From Nodularia sp. NIES-3585 (GTDB lineage: Bacteria > Cyanobacteriota > Cyanobacteriia > Cyanobacteriales > Nostocaceae), in contig NZ_BDUB01000001.1 of NCBI RefSeq assembly GCF_002218065.1, positions 1,682,711-1,746,710 on the forward strand: a DNA stretch of 64,000 nucleotides, written 5' to 3'. The position numbers and the translations under genes are program-made. This document shows positions 24,979-33,208 of this stretch, piece by piece. Numbering within the stretch: position 1 is the first letter of the stretch; each line of letters begins with the position of its first letter. The notes beneath the pieces were generated by a model. The model saw only the letters and a list, made by a program, of their open reading frames with translations. It was not told the origin of the DNA and searched no databases.

Positions 24979-26196
24979 CTAAGCACTTCTGAGGGCTACA
25001 ATTGGATCAAGTTGAGCAGCACGACGGGCGGGAACGACACCAAAAAATAAACCAATTCCGCCAGAGACACCAACGGCTGTAGCGATCGCAATGGGAGAAA
25101 TTGCTGCTTCTAAGGGTGTCACCACTGCTACTAATACAATACCACTCACACCCACCGCAGTCCCAACTAAACCGCCAATGACGGAAACAATCACCGCTTC
25201 AATCATAAACTGAAGTAAAATGTCTTGTTCGGTTGCGCCAATTGCCTTCCGCAATCCGATTTCTTGGGTGCGTTCGGTGACGGAAACTAGCATAATATTC
25301 ATGATGCCAATACCGCCCACAAATAATGATATCCCCGCGATCGCAGCTAGCATAATCGTTAATGCACCTGTGATTTGACCGACGGTTTGCAAAGCATCCT
25401 TTTGAGTATTGATGGTGAAATCATCTTCTCCAGTAATTTTGTGCCGCAAACGCAACAAATTAGTAATTTGAAACTTGGCTGCATCCACACTTTCGGGATT
25501 GTTAGCTGAAACAACAATATAAGTTAACTCTAATCCAAAGGGAGAAGTTCGCCCCACGATTCTATTAGCCATTGTTACCAGTGGAATTAATGCCGCTTCA
25601 TCGTAATTCACACCTAAGCTTGAGCCTTTGCTTTCTAGTACCCCAATGACTTGAAAACTAGTATCTCTGACCCGCAACTTCTCACCGACAGGGTTACTAT
25701 TACCAAATAGTCTTTCTGCCAAGTCTGCGCCCAATACCACAACTTGATTATTGCGCCTCATATCTACATCATTAAAAAAACGCCCTGTGGCTGTTTCAAA
25801 GTCACGCACGCTCAAAAAAGTCGGAGTTGTGCCAATGATATTCACATTACTGTTTTGATTGCGAAATGTGACTACCTGCCGACTATTTAACTCTCCGGTA
25901 ACTGCTGCTACCGTTGGCACTTGACTAGCGATCGCCTCCGCATCTTCAAACACTAAAGTTCTTGGCACATCTCGAGAAATGCGCTGAGAGGCTTGATTTC
26001 CTGGAATCACAAATAACACATTTGGCCCTAAAGATTCCAGTTGTTGAGAAACAAATCTTTGTCCACCTTCACCAATTCCAATCATGGCAATTACTGAAGC
26101 ATTACCGATAACAATTCCCAACATTGTCAAGGCGCTACGCAATTTATTAGACAGCAGGGTTTTTCCTGCCATTTGCATACTTTCTAAGAGATTCAT
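24979..26196 (-). CDS. MacB/FtsX-type ABC permease
   Basis: A 405-residue permease. An N-terminal TM helix (about 20-42, after MAGKTLLSNKLRSALTMLGI) is followed by a MacB periplasmic core domain (about 45-270) and three C-terminal helices with the FtsX domain. The motifs ERTQEIGLRKAIGAT and the closing PARRAAQLDPIVALRSA are present. It lacks a fused ATPase, so it needs a separate one. The matching ATPase is at 16292, cut off by the inserted block. The HlyD adaptor gene ends 33 bp upstream, in the same operon. Confidence 0.92.
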   Translation of the reverse strand: MNLLESMQMAGKTLLSNKLRSALTMLGIVIGNASVIAMIGIGEGGQRFVSQQLESLGPNVLFVIPGNQASQRISRDVPRTLVFEDAEAIASQVPTVAAVTGELNSRQVVTFRNQNSNVNIIGTTPTFLSVRDFETATGRFFNDVDMRRNNQVVVLGADLAERLFGNSNPVGEKLRVRDTSFQVIGVLESKGSSLGVNYDEAALIPLVTMANRIVGRTSPFGLELTYIVVSANNPESVDAAKFQITNLLRLRHKITGEDDFTINTQKDALQTVGQITGALTIMLAAIAGISLFVGGIGIMNIMLVSVTERTQEIGLRKAIGATEQDILLQFMIEAVIVSVIGGLVGTAVGVSGIVLVAVVTPLEAAISPIAIATAVGVSGGIGLFFGVVPARRAAQLDPIVALRSA

Positions 26197-26229
26197 ATTA
26201 ATTCGTCATTAAGATATGCGCCAAAATTG

Positions 26230-27699
26230 TTATTGATTATTCTGTTCTTTGGCTTTTTCGGTGATGTAGTCTTTGGGTGGGTTGATAAATACGCGATCGC
26301 CTTCTTGCACTCCCTGTAAAATCTGAGTTTGGTCTGCAATTTGCGCCCCAATCGTGACTTCCCGAAACAGGGGTTGATTTTTTTCATCTGCGACTAAAAC
26401 ACCAGTTTGTCCCTGTTCAGTGACAATTGCTACCGTAGGTAACACCAAAGCATCACTGAGGCGATCGCCTAAAAAAGTCAAATCCACATTTAACCCAGAA
26501 CGCAGTTGTTCTGTACCCGTATCCAGAGCTACCCGCACCTGAAAAGATGTTACACCTTGTTCTACCACCGCTTCGGGAGCAATCAAACGCACATTACCTT
26601 TAAATACTTGATCAGGATAAGCATCAGCCACAATTTCCACCGACTGTCCCTGTTGAATTCTGCCAATATCCACCTCTGGGACTTGCGCCAGTACTTCTAA
26701 ACCCCGTGCAACTGCCACAATGGAACTAGAAGTTGCTGATGCACTGGTAGAAGCGGAAGTTGTGGGAGTCACAAAAGCCCCAACATTGGCGTATTTCTGG
26801 GTAACAATTCCCGATAAAGGCGCACGAATCACAGTATCTTGTAACCTCACTTCAGCAGCCTGAATTTGAGCTTCCGCCCCTTTGACTGCTGCTAGACGTT
26901 GAGCAATTTCCTCTGGACGACTGCCATTTTCCAACAATACCAAGGCGGCGCGGGCTTCGGTAACAGCAGCTTCTCTGGCTGTAATTTCTTCATTGCGACT
27001 ACCAATTTCTAACAGTGACAGTCGTTTTTGGGCTTCATCTAAACTCGCTTTTGCCCTTTGGTCTTCACTAATATACTGATCCAATTGGTCTTGAGAAATT
27101 GCTCCTTGCTGACTTAATTCTCGATATCTGTTCACTCGTGATTGCGTCAGAGTTACCTGTGCTTGGGCAGAATTTACCTGGGCTTGGGCTTGGGCAATTT
27201 CCTGATCACGATTCCCCGCACGAGCTTGACTTAACTGTGCCTCAGCTTGGGCTAAACGCGCCTTAGCTTGCTCTATTTCTTGCGGACGACTTCCCGCACG
27301 GGCTTGAGCTAACTGAGCCTGTGCTTGCTCTAAATTGGCGCGTTGCTGGAGGATTTGCGCCCGGATGTCGCCTACATCCATCCGTGCCAGAACTTGCCCT
27401 TGTGACACGCGATCGCCTTGTTCGACATATAACTGTGCCAGTACACCGGGGTTTTTGGGACTAATATTCACACTTTGAACTGGCACAACTTTACCACTGG
27501 CAGTAATCCTTAAAGTCACATTTTGTGCTTCTACAGGAACAGTTAATTGGGTAATATTTTGTTCACGAGTTCTCTGATTTACAAGGTTATAAGTAATAGT
27601 TGTACCCACAGCTAAAGAACCTGCGACTATTAACCCAATTCCCCAGCGTAGGGGATATTTAACTTTGCCAATCAGGGGAACTTCGATTTGCCTAACCAT
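26230..27699 (-). CDS. HlyD/MacA-type membrane-fusion adaptor
   Basis: A 489-residue periplasmic adaptor. One N-terminal TM helix (about 17-38) is followed by a split biotinyl-lipoyl domain (GKVVPVQSVNISPKNPGVL, VRLQDTVIRAPLSGIVTQKYANVG). A long alpha-helical hairpin in between contains repeated A-Q-A-Q/L-A-Q-A runs (about 115-275). A C-terminal beta-barrel comes last. It links the permease to the TolC-like outer membrane channel encoded just upstream (27910). The long hairpin is DevB-like, the adaptor of glycolipid export in heterocyst formers, but the exported molecule here is unknown. Confidence 0.92.
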   Translation of the reverse strand: MVRQIEVPLIGKVKYPLRWGIGLIVAGSLAVGTTITYNLVNQRTREQNITQLTVPVEAQNVTLRITASGKVVPVQSVNISPKNPGVLAQLYVEQGDRVSQGQVLARMDVGDIRAQILQQRANLEQAQAQLAQARAGSRPQEIEQAKARLAQAEAQLSQARAGNRDQEIAQAQAQVNSAQAQVTLTQSRVNRYRELSQQGAISQDQLDQYISEDQRAKASLDEAQKRLSLLEIGSRNEEITAREAAVTEARAALVLLENGSRPEEIAQRLAAVKGAEAQIQAAEVRLQDTVIRAPLSGIVTQKYANVGAFVTPTTSASTSASATSSSIVAVARGLEVLAQVPEVDIGRIQQGQSVEIVADAYPDQVFKGNVRLIAPEAVVEQGVTSFQVRVALDTGTEQLRSGLNVDLTFLGDRLSDALVLPTVAIVTEQGQTGVLVADEKNQPLFREVTIGAQIADQTQILQGVQEGDRVFINPPKDYITEKAKEQNNQ

Positions 27700-27909
27700 A
27701 AATAGTAGCCTACGATTATCACTTGCCTTGAATAGCCTATTAAAGCAAGTGTAAGAATTTAAAAGGCGTATGGACTAAATACTAAAATATTTATCCATAG
27801 ACTAAATAATCCAACTGAGATTCAGATTTTTAGTTACTTAATCTTTCTTTATCTTAGCTTTAAGTCTTTGTTTACGCCTTCACCCAGTAGACTAATTTTG
27901 CCCACCTGA

Positions 27910-29340
27910 TTAGTCGGAACTTCTGAATGTCACAGTCCTTTGTAAATTAGCCAAAGCGCGATTGTAATCTAAAATTGCTGAGACTCGATTACCTTCAGCT
28001 CTTGTCAAATCGTTTTCAGCAAAAATCACATCTGTTTGAGTACCTACGCCAGCTTCAAACCGCAATCTTGCTAAACTTAAAGCTTCCCTGGCTTGATTTA
28101 AAGCTACGCCAGAAGTTTGGATGTTATCTAAGTTTGACTGTAATTGAGCATAGAATTGTTCCACCTCAAAGCGAATTAGTTCTCGCTGACTGGCAAATTG
28201 ACTTTCAGCGATCGCCATATCAACTTTAGACTGAGCTGCTCTGGCTTTAGCCGCTCCCCCATCGAATAAAGTTAAAGTGCTTCTAAGTCCCACCGAATAA
28301 CCATTAGTCAGGCTTTGCCCATCGTCAAATATATCTACTATGTTGTAATTGCCATTCAAACTATATTGCGGTCTTAGCTGTGAAAGAACTTGTCGTCGCT
28401 GTAGTTCAGAAATATTACGTTCTCCCAAAACCTGTTGCAATTCTGGACGATTTTGAAACGCTTGCACAATAGATTCTTCCACAGAGGGCTGCCAAAGTCC
28501 CGCCACTTGTACAGCATCTGCCGCACTAATAGCGGCTGACTGTGCCAAATTTAACAGAGCCGCAAACCGACGACGGACAATTTGCTGTTGTGAAAGAGAA
28601 TTAGTCAGGCTTTGTTGAGCATTTGCCAAATTTACTTGAGACTGTAGCACATCGAACCGCGTACCGACTCCAGCCCGTTCTCTATTTTGAGCATCCCGCA
28701 AACTAGCCTGAGCATTTTGCACAGCAGACTGATTAATTCTGACTTGTTCATCTGCTTCTTGCAAATCGTAGTATTGAGTAGTGACATTTAGCTGGATTTC
28801 TAAAGACCGATTTTCTACATCTAATTCATCTATCCGTAGCCGTTCCTCAGCCACGCGGATGCTACGACCAGAATTCAAGAGTTCATAATTTATTTGTGCT
28901 TGACTATTGAAAGAAGTTCTAGTTTGATAGCCACCACCAATAAAATTCTGACCACTGTTAGTCAAGTTAGTATTGACATTAACATTAGGAGACAAAACAG
29001 CTTGAGCCTCTTGTAATGCAGCCCTACTACGTTCTAGTTCTAATATGGCTACCTGTAAATCTCGATTGTGGCGTTTTGCTAGTTCCAAAGCGTCAGCTAA
29101 AGATATCGGCTGAGTGCGCTGAATTCTCACTTCTTCTGGGCGAGTGGGAAAAAGCAGAGGATTAGGATCAGGGTTGAGAAAATCGGGAACTTGCACCGCA
29201 TCAGCCGGGATTTCTGGGGGAGTTTGAGCAGTTACACTTCTAGCTAAACTGGGAACCAGAAGAGCGATAGGCAAAGCCGCGCCGGAGGCGATCGCTACAG
29301 CAAACCCGGTAGAATGCACACAGAACAAAAAGAAATTCAT
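27910..29340 (-). CDS. TolC-family outer-membrane efflux protein
   Basis: A 476-residue protein with a signal peptide (about 1-38), a Pro-rich linker and two OEP repeats. The periodic coiled-coil helices are typical: LADALELAKRHNRDLQVAIL near 77-96, RERAGVGTRFDVLQSQVNLA near 216, and the mirror motif RFEAGVGTQTDVIFAENDLT near 427-446. It completes a tripartite efflux operon with the adaptor at 26230 and the permease at 24979, all on the minus strand. The 210-bp gap to the adaptor leaves room for an internal promoter. Confidence 0.9.
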   Translation of the reverse strand: MNFFLFCVHSTGFAVAIASGAALPIALLVPSLARSVTAQTPPEIPADAVQVPDFLNPDPNPLLFPTRPEEVRIQRTQPISLADALELAKRHNRDLQVAILELERSRAALQEAQAVLSPNVNVNTNLTNSGQNFIGGGYQTRTSFNSQAQINYELLNSGRSIRVAEERLRIDELDVENRSLEIQLNVTTQYYDLQEADEQVRINQSAVQNAQASLRDAQNRERAGVGTRFDVLQSQVNLANAQQSLTNSLSQQQIVRRRFAALLNLAQSAAISAADAVQVAGLWQPSVEESIVQAFQNRPELQQVLGERNISELQRRQVLSQLRPQYSLNGNYNIVDIFDDGQSLTNGYSVGLRSTLTLFDGGAAKARAAQSKVDMAIAESQFASQRELIRFEVEQFYAQLQSNLDNIQTSGVALNQAREALSLARLRFEAGVGTQTDVIFAENDLTRAEGNRVSAILDYNRALANLQRTVTFRSSD

Positions 29341-29397
29341 AGTTTGATGTAGTAATTAATCAATTTTCTCGCTAATTATCCAAATTGTCGTACAAAA

Positions 29398-30093
29398 TTA
29401 GCCTACTATCAAACCATCCTGAACACGAATAATCCTTTTGGTTTGAGCGGCAATATCTGGCTCGTGAGTCACAATTACAATAGTGATTCCTTGCTGATTC
29501 AGTTCTGTGAGTAAATTCATCACATCGTGGGAAGTCTCAGTATCCAAAGCACCTGTTGGTTCATCCGCCAAAACCAAAGTGGGACGATTCACCAAAGCAC
29601 GAACGATAGCGCAAGCGCTGACTTGTCAGTTCGCAACTCGTTGCTGTTGTCCCCCAGAAAGTTGATTAGGGCGGTTAGAGATGCGATCGCCTAGTCCCAC
29701 CATTCTCAAGGCTGACAATGCCCTTTCCCGGCGTTTTGGTTGAGGTAAATTAGCATAAATCATTGGTAGCATCACGTTTTCCAGCGCGGTCGCCCTGGCC
29801 AATAAATTAAATTGTTGGAAAACAAAACCAATTCTTTGGTTACGGATATATGCTAATTCATCATCATCGAAAGTAGTCAGGTTTCTGCCTTCAAAAATAT
29901 AGTTTCCCGCCGTGGGACGATCCAGACACCCGAAAATATTCATCAAGGTAGATTTCCCCGAACCAGAAGCACCCATAATTGAGACATATTCCCCTTCTTA
30001 TATGGAGAGTTGAATCCCCTTGAGTATCGGAACAGTCATTTCGCCTAAATAGTAAGTTTTAGTTATAGACTCCATCCAAATCATTGTGGTCAT
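29398..30093 (-). pseudogene. ABC ATPase pseudogene (MacB type) with two in-frame stops
   Basis: One reading frame runs from the ATG at 30091-30093 (MTTMIWMESITKTYYLG) to the stop at 29398. Walker A (GASGSGKST), Q-loop ([11 protein letters not shown]), LSGGQQQR and Walker B ([13 protein letters not shown]) are all intact. Two lesions break it: a CAA-to-TAA-type nonsense codon before EGEYVSIMG (about 29998), and a 24-bp insertion with a TGA (29608-29631) inside the QRVA-IVRA segment. It is a paralogue of the intact ATPase at 16292. Confidence 0.9.
29608..29631. repeat. 24-bp small dispersed repeat inserted in the ATPase pseudogene
   Basis: The insert consists of two back-to-back mini-hairpins, AGCGC-AA-GCGCT and CTGAC-TT-GTCAG minus overlap. 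Removing exactly 24 bp restores the conserved ABC protein sequence QRVAIVRALVNRP. The reconstructed site is GCG|ATCG, a HIP1-like sequence. Confidence 0.75.
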
Positions 30094-30100
30094 ATAAATT

Positions 30101-30128
30101 ACGAATTACGAATTACGAATTACGAATT
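30101..30128. repeat. Heptamer array ACGAATT, 4 units
   Basis: Four perfect 7-bp units lie between the ATPase and permease pseudogenes. This is an STRR-type tandem repeat. Confidence 0.85.
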
Positions 30129-30130
30129 AT

Positions 30131-30771
30131 TTAATCACTGCGTAAAGCGGTAATTGGATCTAATTTAGAAGCATTGCGCGCAGGAATTACACCAGCAAGT
30201 AAGCCAACTCCCAAAGATAATCCAAACCCGGCAATAATTGATAGAACTGAAATTACAAAGGGAAATTTGAAAATTGTGGACGCACCAAAGGCTATCAAAA
30301 TACCACCTCCCATACCAATTGCTCCTCCCAATGTGGAAATGACGATCGCTTCTGTTAAGAATTGATTGAGGATAGCTGAATTGGTGGCTCAGACTGCTTT
30401 ACGAATGCCAATTTCCCTTGTGCGTTCCACGACAGAAACCAGCATAATATTAGCAATTCCAATACCGCCAACGACTAAAGAAATTCCCGCGATCGCAACT
30501 ACCATGACCGTGAATAAACCGACAATATTTGTAAAGGTACTGACAATATCAGCTTGGTTAGTCAGTCGAAAATCATCCGGTTGTGGTGGATAGATATTAT
30601 GGCGTAGGCGCAACAGATTGGTAACTTGAAACTGAGCCGCTTCTAACTTTTCCGGACTACCAGATTTAATTAAAATCCCATTCACAGAAATACCTGAGAG
30701 GGCATTATTGCCGACAATTCGCCTCGACATACTGGTGAGAGGAATAAAAACTTGGTCATCTCCCCTATTTT
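30131..30771 (-). pseudogene. MacB/FtsX permease pseudogene, 5'-truncated with an internal stop
   Basis: The frame holds the C-terminal half of a MacB permease: QVFIPLTSMSRRIVG, then a periplasmic core end, ERTREIGIRKAV-TGA-ATNSAILNQFLTEA, and the final PARNASKLDPITALRSD. The TGA at about 30386 replaces the Gly codon of the G-A-T motif. The N-terminal helix and about half of the periplasmic domain are missing; family homology ends near 30771. It was once paired with the ATPase pseudogene immediately downstream. Confidence 0.88.
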
Positions 30772-30820
30772 AGGATACTATGTGTACCTCGCTTCACTTA
30801 TTTTCCTCCCCTACCCCTAC

Positions 30821-32368
30821 TTATTGAGCCGATACGTTTAAATTTTCTAATAACTCTGCCGTTTGCTGCACATTCACCAAACTATTAGCACACAAAATCC
30901 CCGAAGCAGCTACCGCAGGTACACCAATTCCCGGCATAGTACTATCACCCACACGATACAAACCCTTTATCGGTGTTTGCGTACCAGGAAACATCCCCTG
31001 ACCTGCTACTATAGCAGGGCCATAAGTTCCCTGATATCGTCGTAAATAATGAGCATGAGTTAACGGTGTACCAATCAGTTCCAATACCACACGCTGGCGA
31101 ATATCTGGAATAACTCGCTCTAAAGCCCGATATAAAGTTTGCGCTTTTTCTTTTTTCTTATCTTCATACCCATCATTTCGTTCCCACCCTGCATAAGATT
31201 CGAGAGTGTAAGCATGAACCACATGATGTGCTTCTGGTGCTAAACTTGCATCCCACACACTGGGAATGGAAATCATGCAAGTATTACCCGGTACGGTGAT
31301 ATCCTGAGTTGAATCATGAACTACTACATGATGTCCCGTCAAATTTTCTAGACCATTCGCCTTAATTCCTAAGTGCAAATGCATAAAACTATCAACTGCT
31401 GGTGTTTCTAATGCAACTTCCCGATATGATGTAGGTAAATCTTCAGGGCGTAACAGGTGATTGTAAGTATCCCAAATCGTCGCGTTAGAAATGACTATCG
31501 GTGCTTTGAGAATTTCACCATTTTGCAACTTTATACCCACAGCCTGACCAGATTCCACCAAGATTTGCTCAACATGACACCCCAAACGTAACTGACCACC
31601 CCAACGTTCTAAACCCCGCACCAAAGCATTGACAATTGCACCACTTCCGCCCACAGGATACTCAACCCCAGCAAGGGCGCGTTCACCTAACATAAAAGCT
31701 ACCTCAGGGGCAATTGTGCCGTGTGCCTTTAAACCAGATAATAAAAAGCATTCCAGGTCAATGAGCCGACGTACCCAAGGGTCTTTGACTGTCGCATCCA
31801 TAACATTACCCACAGAAGACTGAACAAGGGGTAAGTTAGGTAACATTTTCACCAAAGATGGTAAATAACGTGTCATCAATACTAAAATTACCTGCCAATC
31901 TGCTCTCAAAGCTAGCGTGGGAATACCTTTCATCCCTTCGTATAGCTTTAATAAGCGTTCGGCAAACTGTTGGAACTCCTTAGCACCTTGGGGCGTAATT
32001 TTATGCAGCTGATGATAGTACTTTTCAGCCGTGCGATAAACTGCAAAAATGGCTTCAGGAAAGTGGTAGTGTCCTAATGGATCATAGGGGATAACTTGGA
32101 GAGATTCGCCTAGAACTTTAAGAACTTGTGTTACAGGATTCAAACTCTGAGCATCTGTAAGACCACAATAAAAAGAGGGGCCAGAATCAAATTCAAATCC
32201 TCTTCGTCTAAAACTATGGGCTGCACCGCCGGGAATTGCGTGGCTTTCACACACAATTACCCGCTTACCATAACGAGCCAGTAAACCCGCAGCGCATAAC
32301 CCACCAATACCGCTACCAATCACGATAACATCACTTTGAGAATGCTGAATGCTAAGTGCTGAGTTCAT
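30821..32368 (-). CDS. CrtISO/phytoene-desaturase-family FAD oxidoreductase
   Basis: 515 residues. The dinucleotide-binding motif VIGSGIGGLCAAGLLA is near the N-terminus, followed by GGAAHSFRRRGFEFDSGPS, typical of carotenoid isomerases, phytoene desaturases and retinol-saturase-like enzymes. The C-terminal FAD motif GLYRVGDSTMPGIGVPAVAASG is intact. It is likely a carotenoid-modifying flavoprotein, but not provably CrtH itself. The first residues (NSALSIQHS) are encoded by 7-bp repeat units (32341-32361), so the functional start may be near SDVIVIG or the repeats may have replaced the native 5' end. Confidence 0.85.
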   Translation of the reverse strand: MNSALSIQHSQSDVIVIGSGIGGLCAAGLLARYGKRVIVCESHAIPGGAAHSFRRRGFEFDSGPSFYCGLTDAQSLNPVTQVLKVLGESLQVIPYDPLGHYHFPEAIFAVYRTAEKYYHQLHKITPQGAKEFQQFAERLLKLYEGMKGIPTLALRADWQVILVLMTRYLPSLVKMLPNLPLVQSSVGNVMDATVKDPWVRRLIDLECFLLSGLKAHGTIAPEVAFMLGERALAGVEYPVGGSGAIVNALVRGLERWGGQLRLGCHVEQILVESGQAVGIKLQNGEILKAPIVISNATIWDTYNHLLRPEDLPTSYREVALETPAVDSFMHLHLGIKANGLENLTGHHVVVHDSTQDITVPGNTCMISIPSVWDASLAPEAHHVVHAYTLESYAGWERNDGYEDKKKEKAQTLYRALERVIPDIRQRVVLELIGTPLTHAHYLRRYQGTYGPAIVAGQGMFPGTQTPIKGLYRVGDSTMPGIGVPAVAASGILCANSLVNVQQTAELLENLNVSAQ

Positions 32369-32373
32369 ATTTT

Positions 32374-32408
32374 AATGACTAATGACCAATGACTAATGAC
32401 TAATGACC
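32374..32408. repeat. Heptamer array AATGACT/AATGACC, 5 units
   Basis: Five tandem 7-bp units fill almost the entire 41-bp gap between two divergent genes, and the next unit supplies the ATG of the right-hand gene. A second heptamer series (AATGCTG type, 32341-32361) lies inside the first codons of the left-hand gene. Confidence 0.85.
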
Positions 32409-32409
32409 A

Positions 32410-33192
32410 ATGAATGAACCATTAATTGAACTGAAAGGCATTTCTAAATCCTTTGGTAGCAATAAAGTTTTAGATAATGTGGATTTGACGATTTACCGGG
32501 GGGAAGCTGTAGGAATTATTGGGCCTTCAGGAACTGGTAAATCAACGGTTTTACGAATTATTGCCGGATTAATAGCTCCCGATAGCGGAGAAATTTATAT
32601 CCAAGGGGTACGGCGAGATGGGTTAATTGAGGACAGTGCTGATCCTATTGGCATTGGGATGGTGTTTCAACAGGCGGCTTTATTTGATTCGTTGACAGTG
32701 GATGAAAATGTGGGTTTTTTACTGTATCAACATTCCAAGATACCGCGATCGCGTATTCAACAACTAGTTAAAGAAAAATTAGAAATGGTCGGCTTGACGG
32801 GAATTAGCCATCTCTACCCATCTGAACTATCCGGGGGAATGCGAAAACGGGTAAGTTTTGCTAGAGCAATTATCTCTAATCCTGATAATCTCACAGAGGG
32901 GCCAGAAGTTTTACTCTACGATGAACCCACCGCCGGACTTGACCCCATTGCCTCAACAGTGATAGAAGATTTAATCCGTGAGTTACAATTAACACAAGGA
33001 GTCTGTAGCACTTATGCCATTGTTACCCACCAAGATAGTACTATTCGTCGTACAACTGATAGATTAGTGTTTCTTTATCAAGGTAAAGTGCAGTGGCAAG
33101 GTAAAGTTAGCGACATAGATAGCACAGAAAATCCCTTGATTAGACAATTTATTAGTGGCAGTGTACAAGGACCAATTCAGGTGGCTGGGTAG
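32410..33192 (+). CDS. MlaF-like ABC ATPase of an MCE lipid transporter
   Basis: A 260-residue ATPase. The Walker A motif is GPSGTGKST, the Q-loop is VFQQAALFDSLTV, the signature is the MlaF-type LSGGMRKRVSFARAI, and Walker B is VLLYDEPTAGLDP. The signature variant with G-G-M-x-K-R is diagnostic for the MCE/Mla branch (also plant TGD3). It energises phospholipid movement between membranes. The MCE protein gene starts 17 bp after the stop. The ATG lies in a heptamer array with no clear ribosome site. Confidence 0.92.
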   Translation: MNEPLIELKGISKSFGSNKVLDNVDLTIYRGEAVGIIGPSGTGKSTVLRIIAGLIAPDSGEIYIQGVRRDGLIEDSADPIGIGMVFQQAALFDSLTVDENVGFLLYQHSKIPRSRIQQLVKEKLEMVGLTGISHLYPSELSGGMRKRVSFARAIISNPDNLTEGPEVLLYDEPTAGLDPIASTVIEDLIRELQLTQGVCSTYAIVTHQDSTIRRTTDRLVFLYQGKVQWQGKVSDIDSTENPLIRQFISGSVQGPIQVAG

Positions 33193-33208
33193 GCGGGAAG
33201 ATAAAAAT

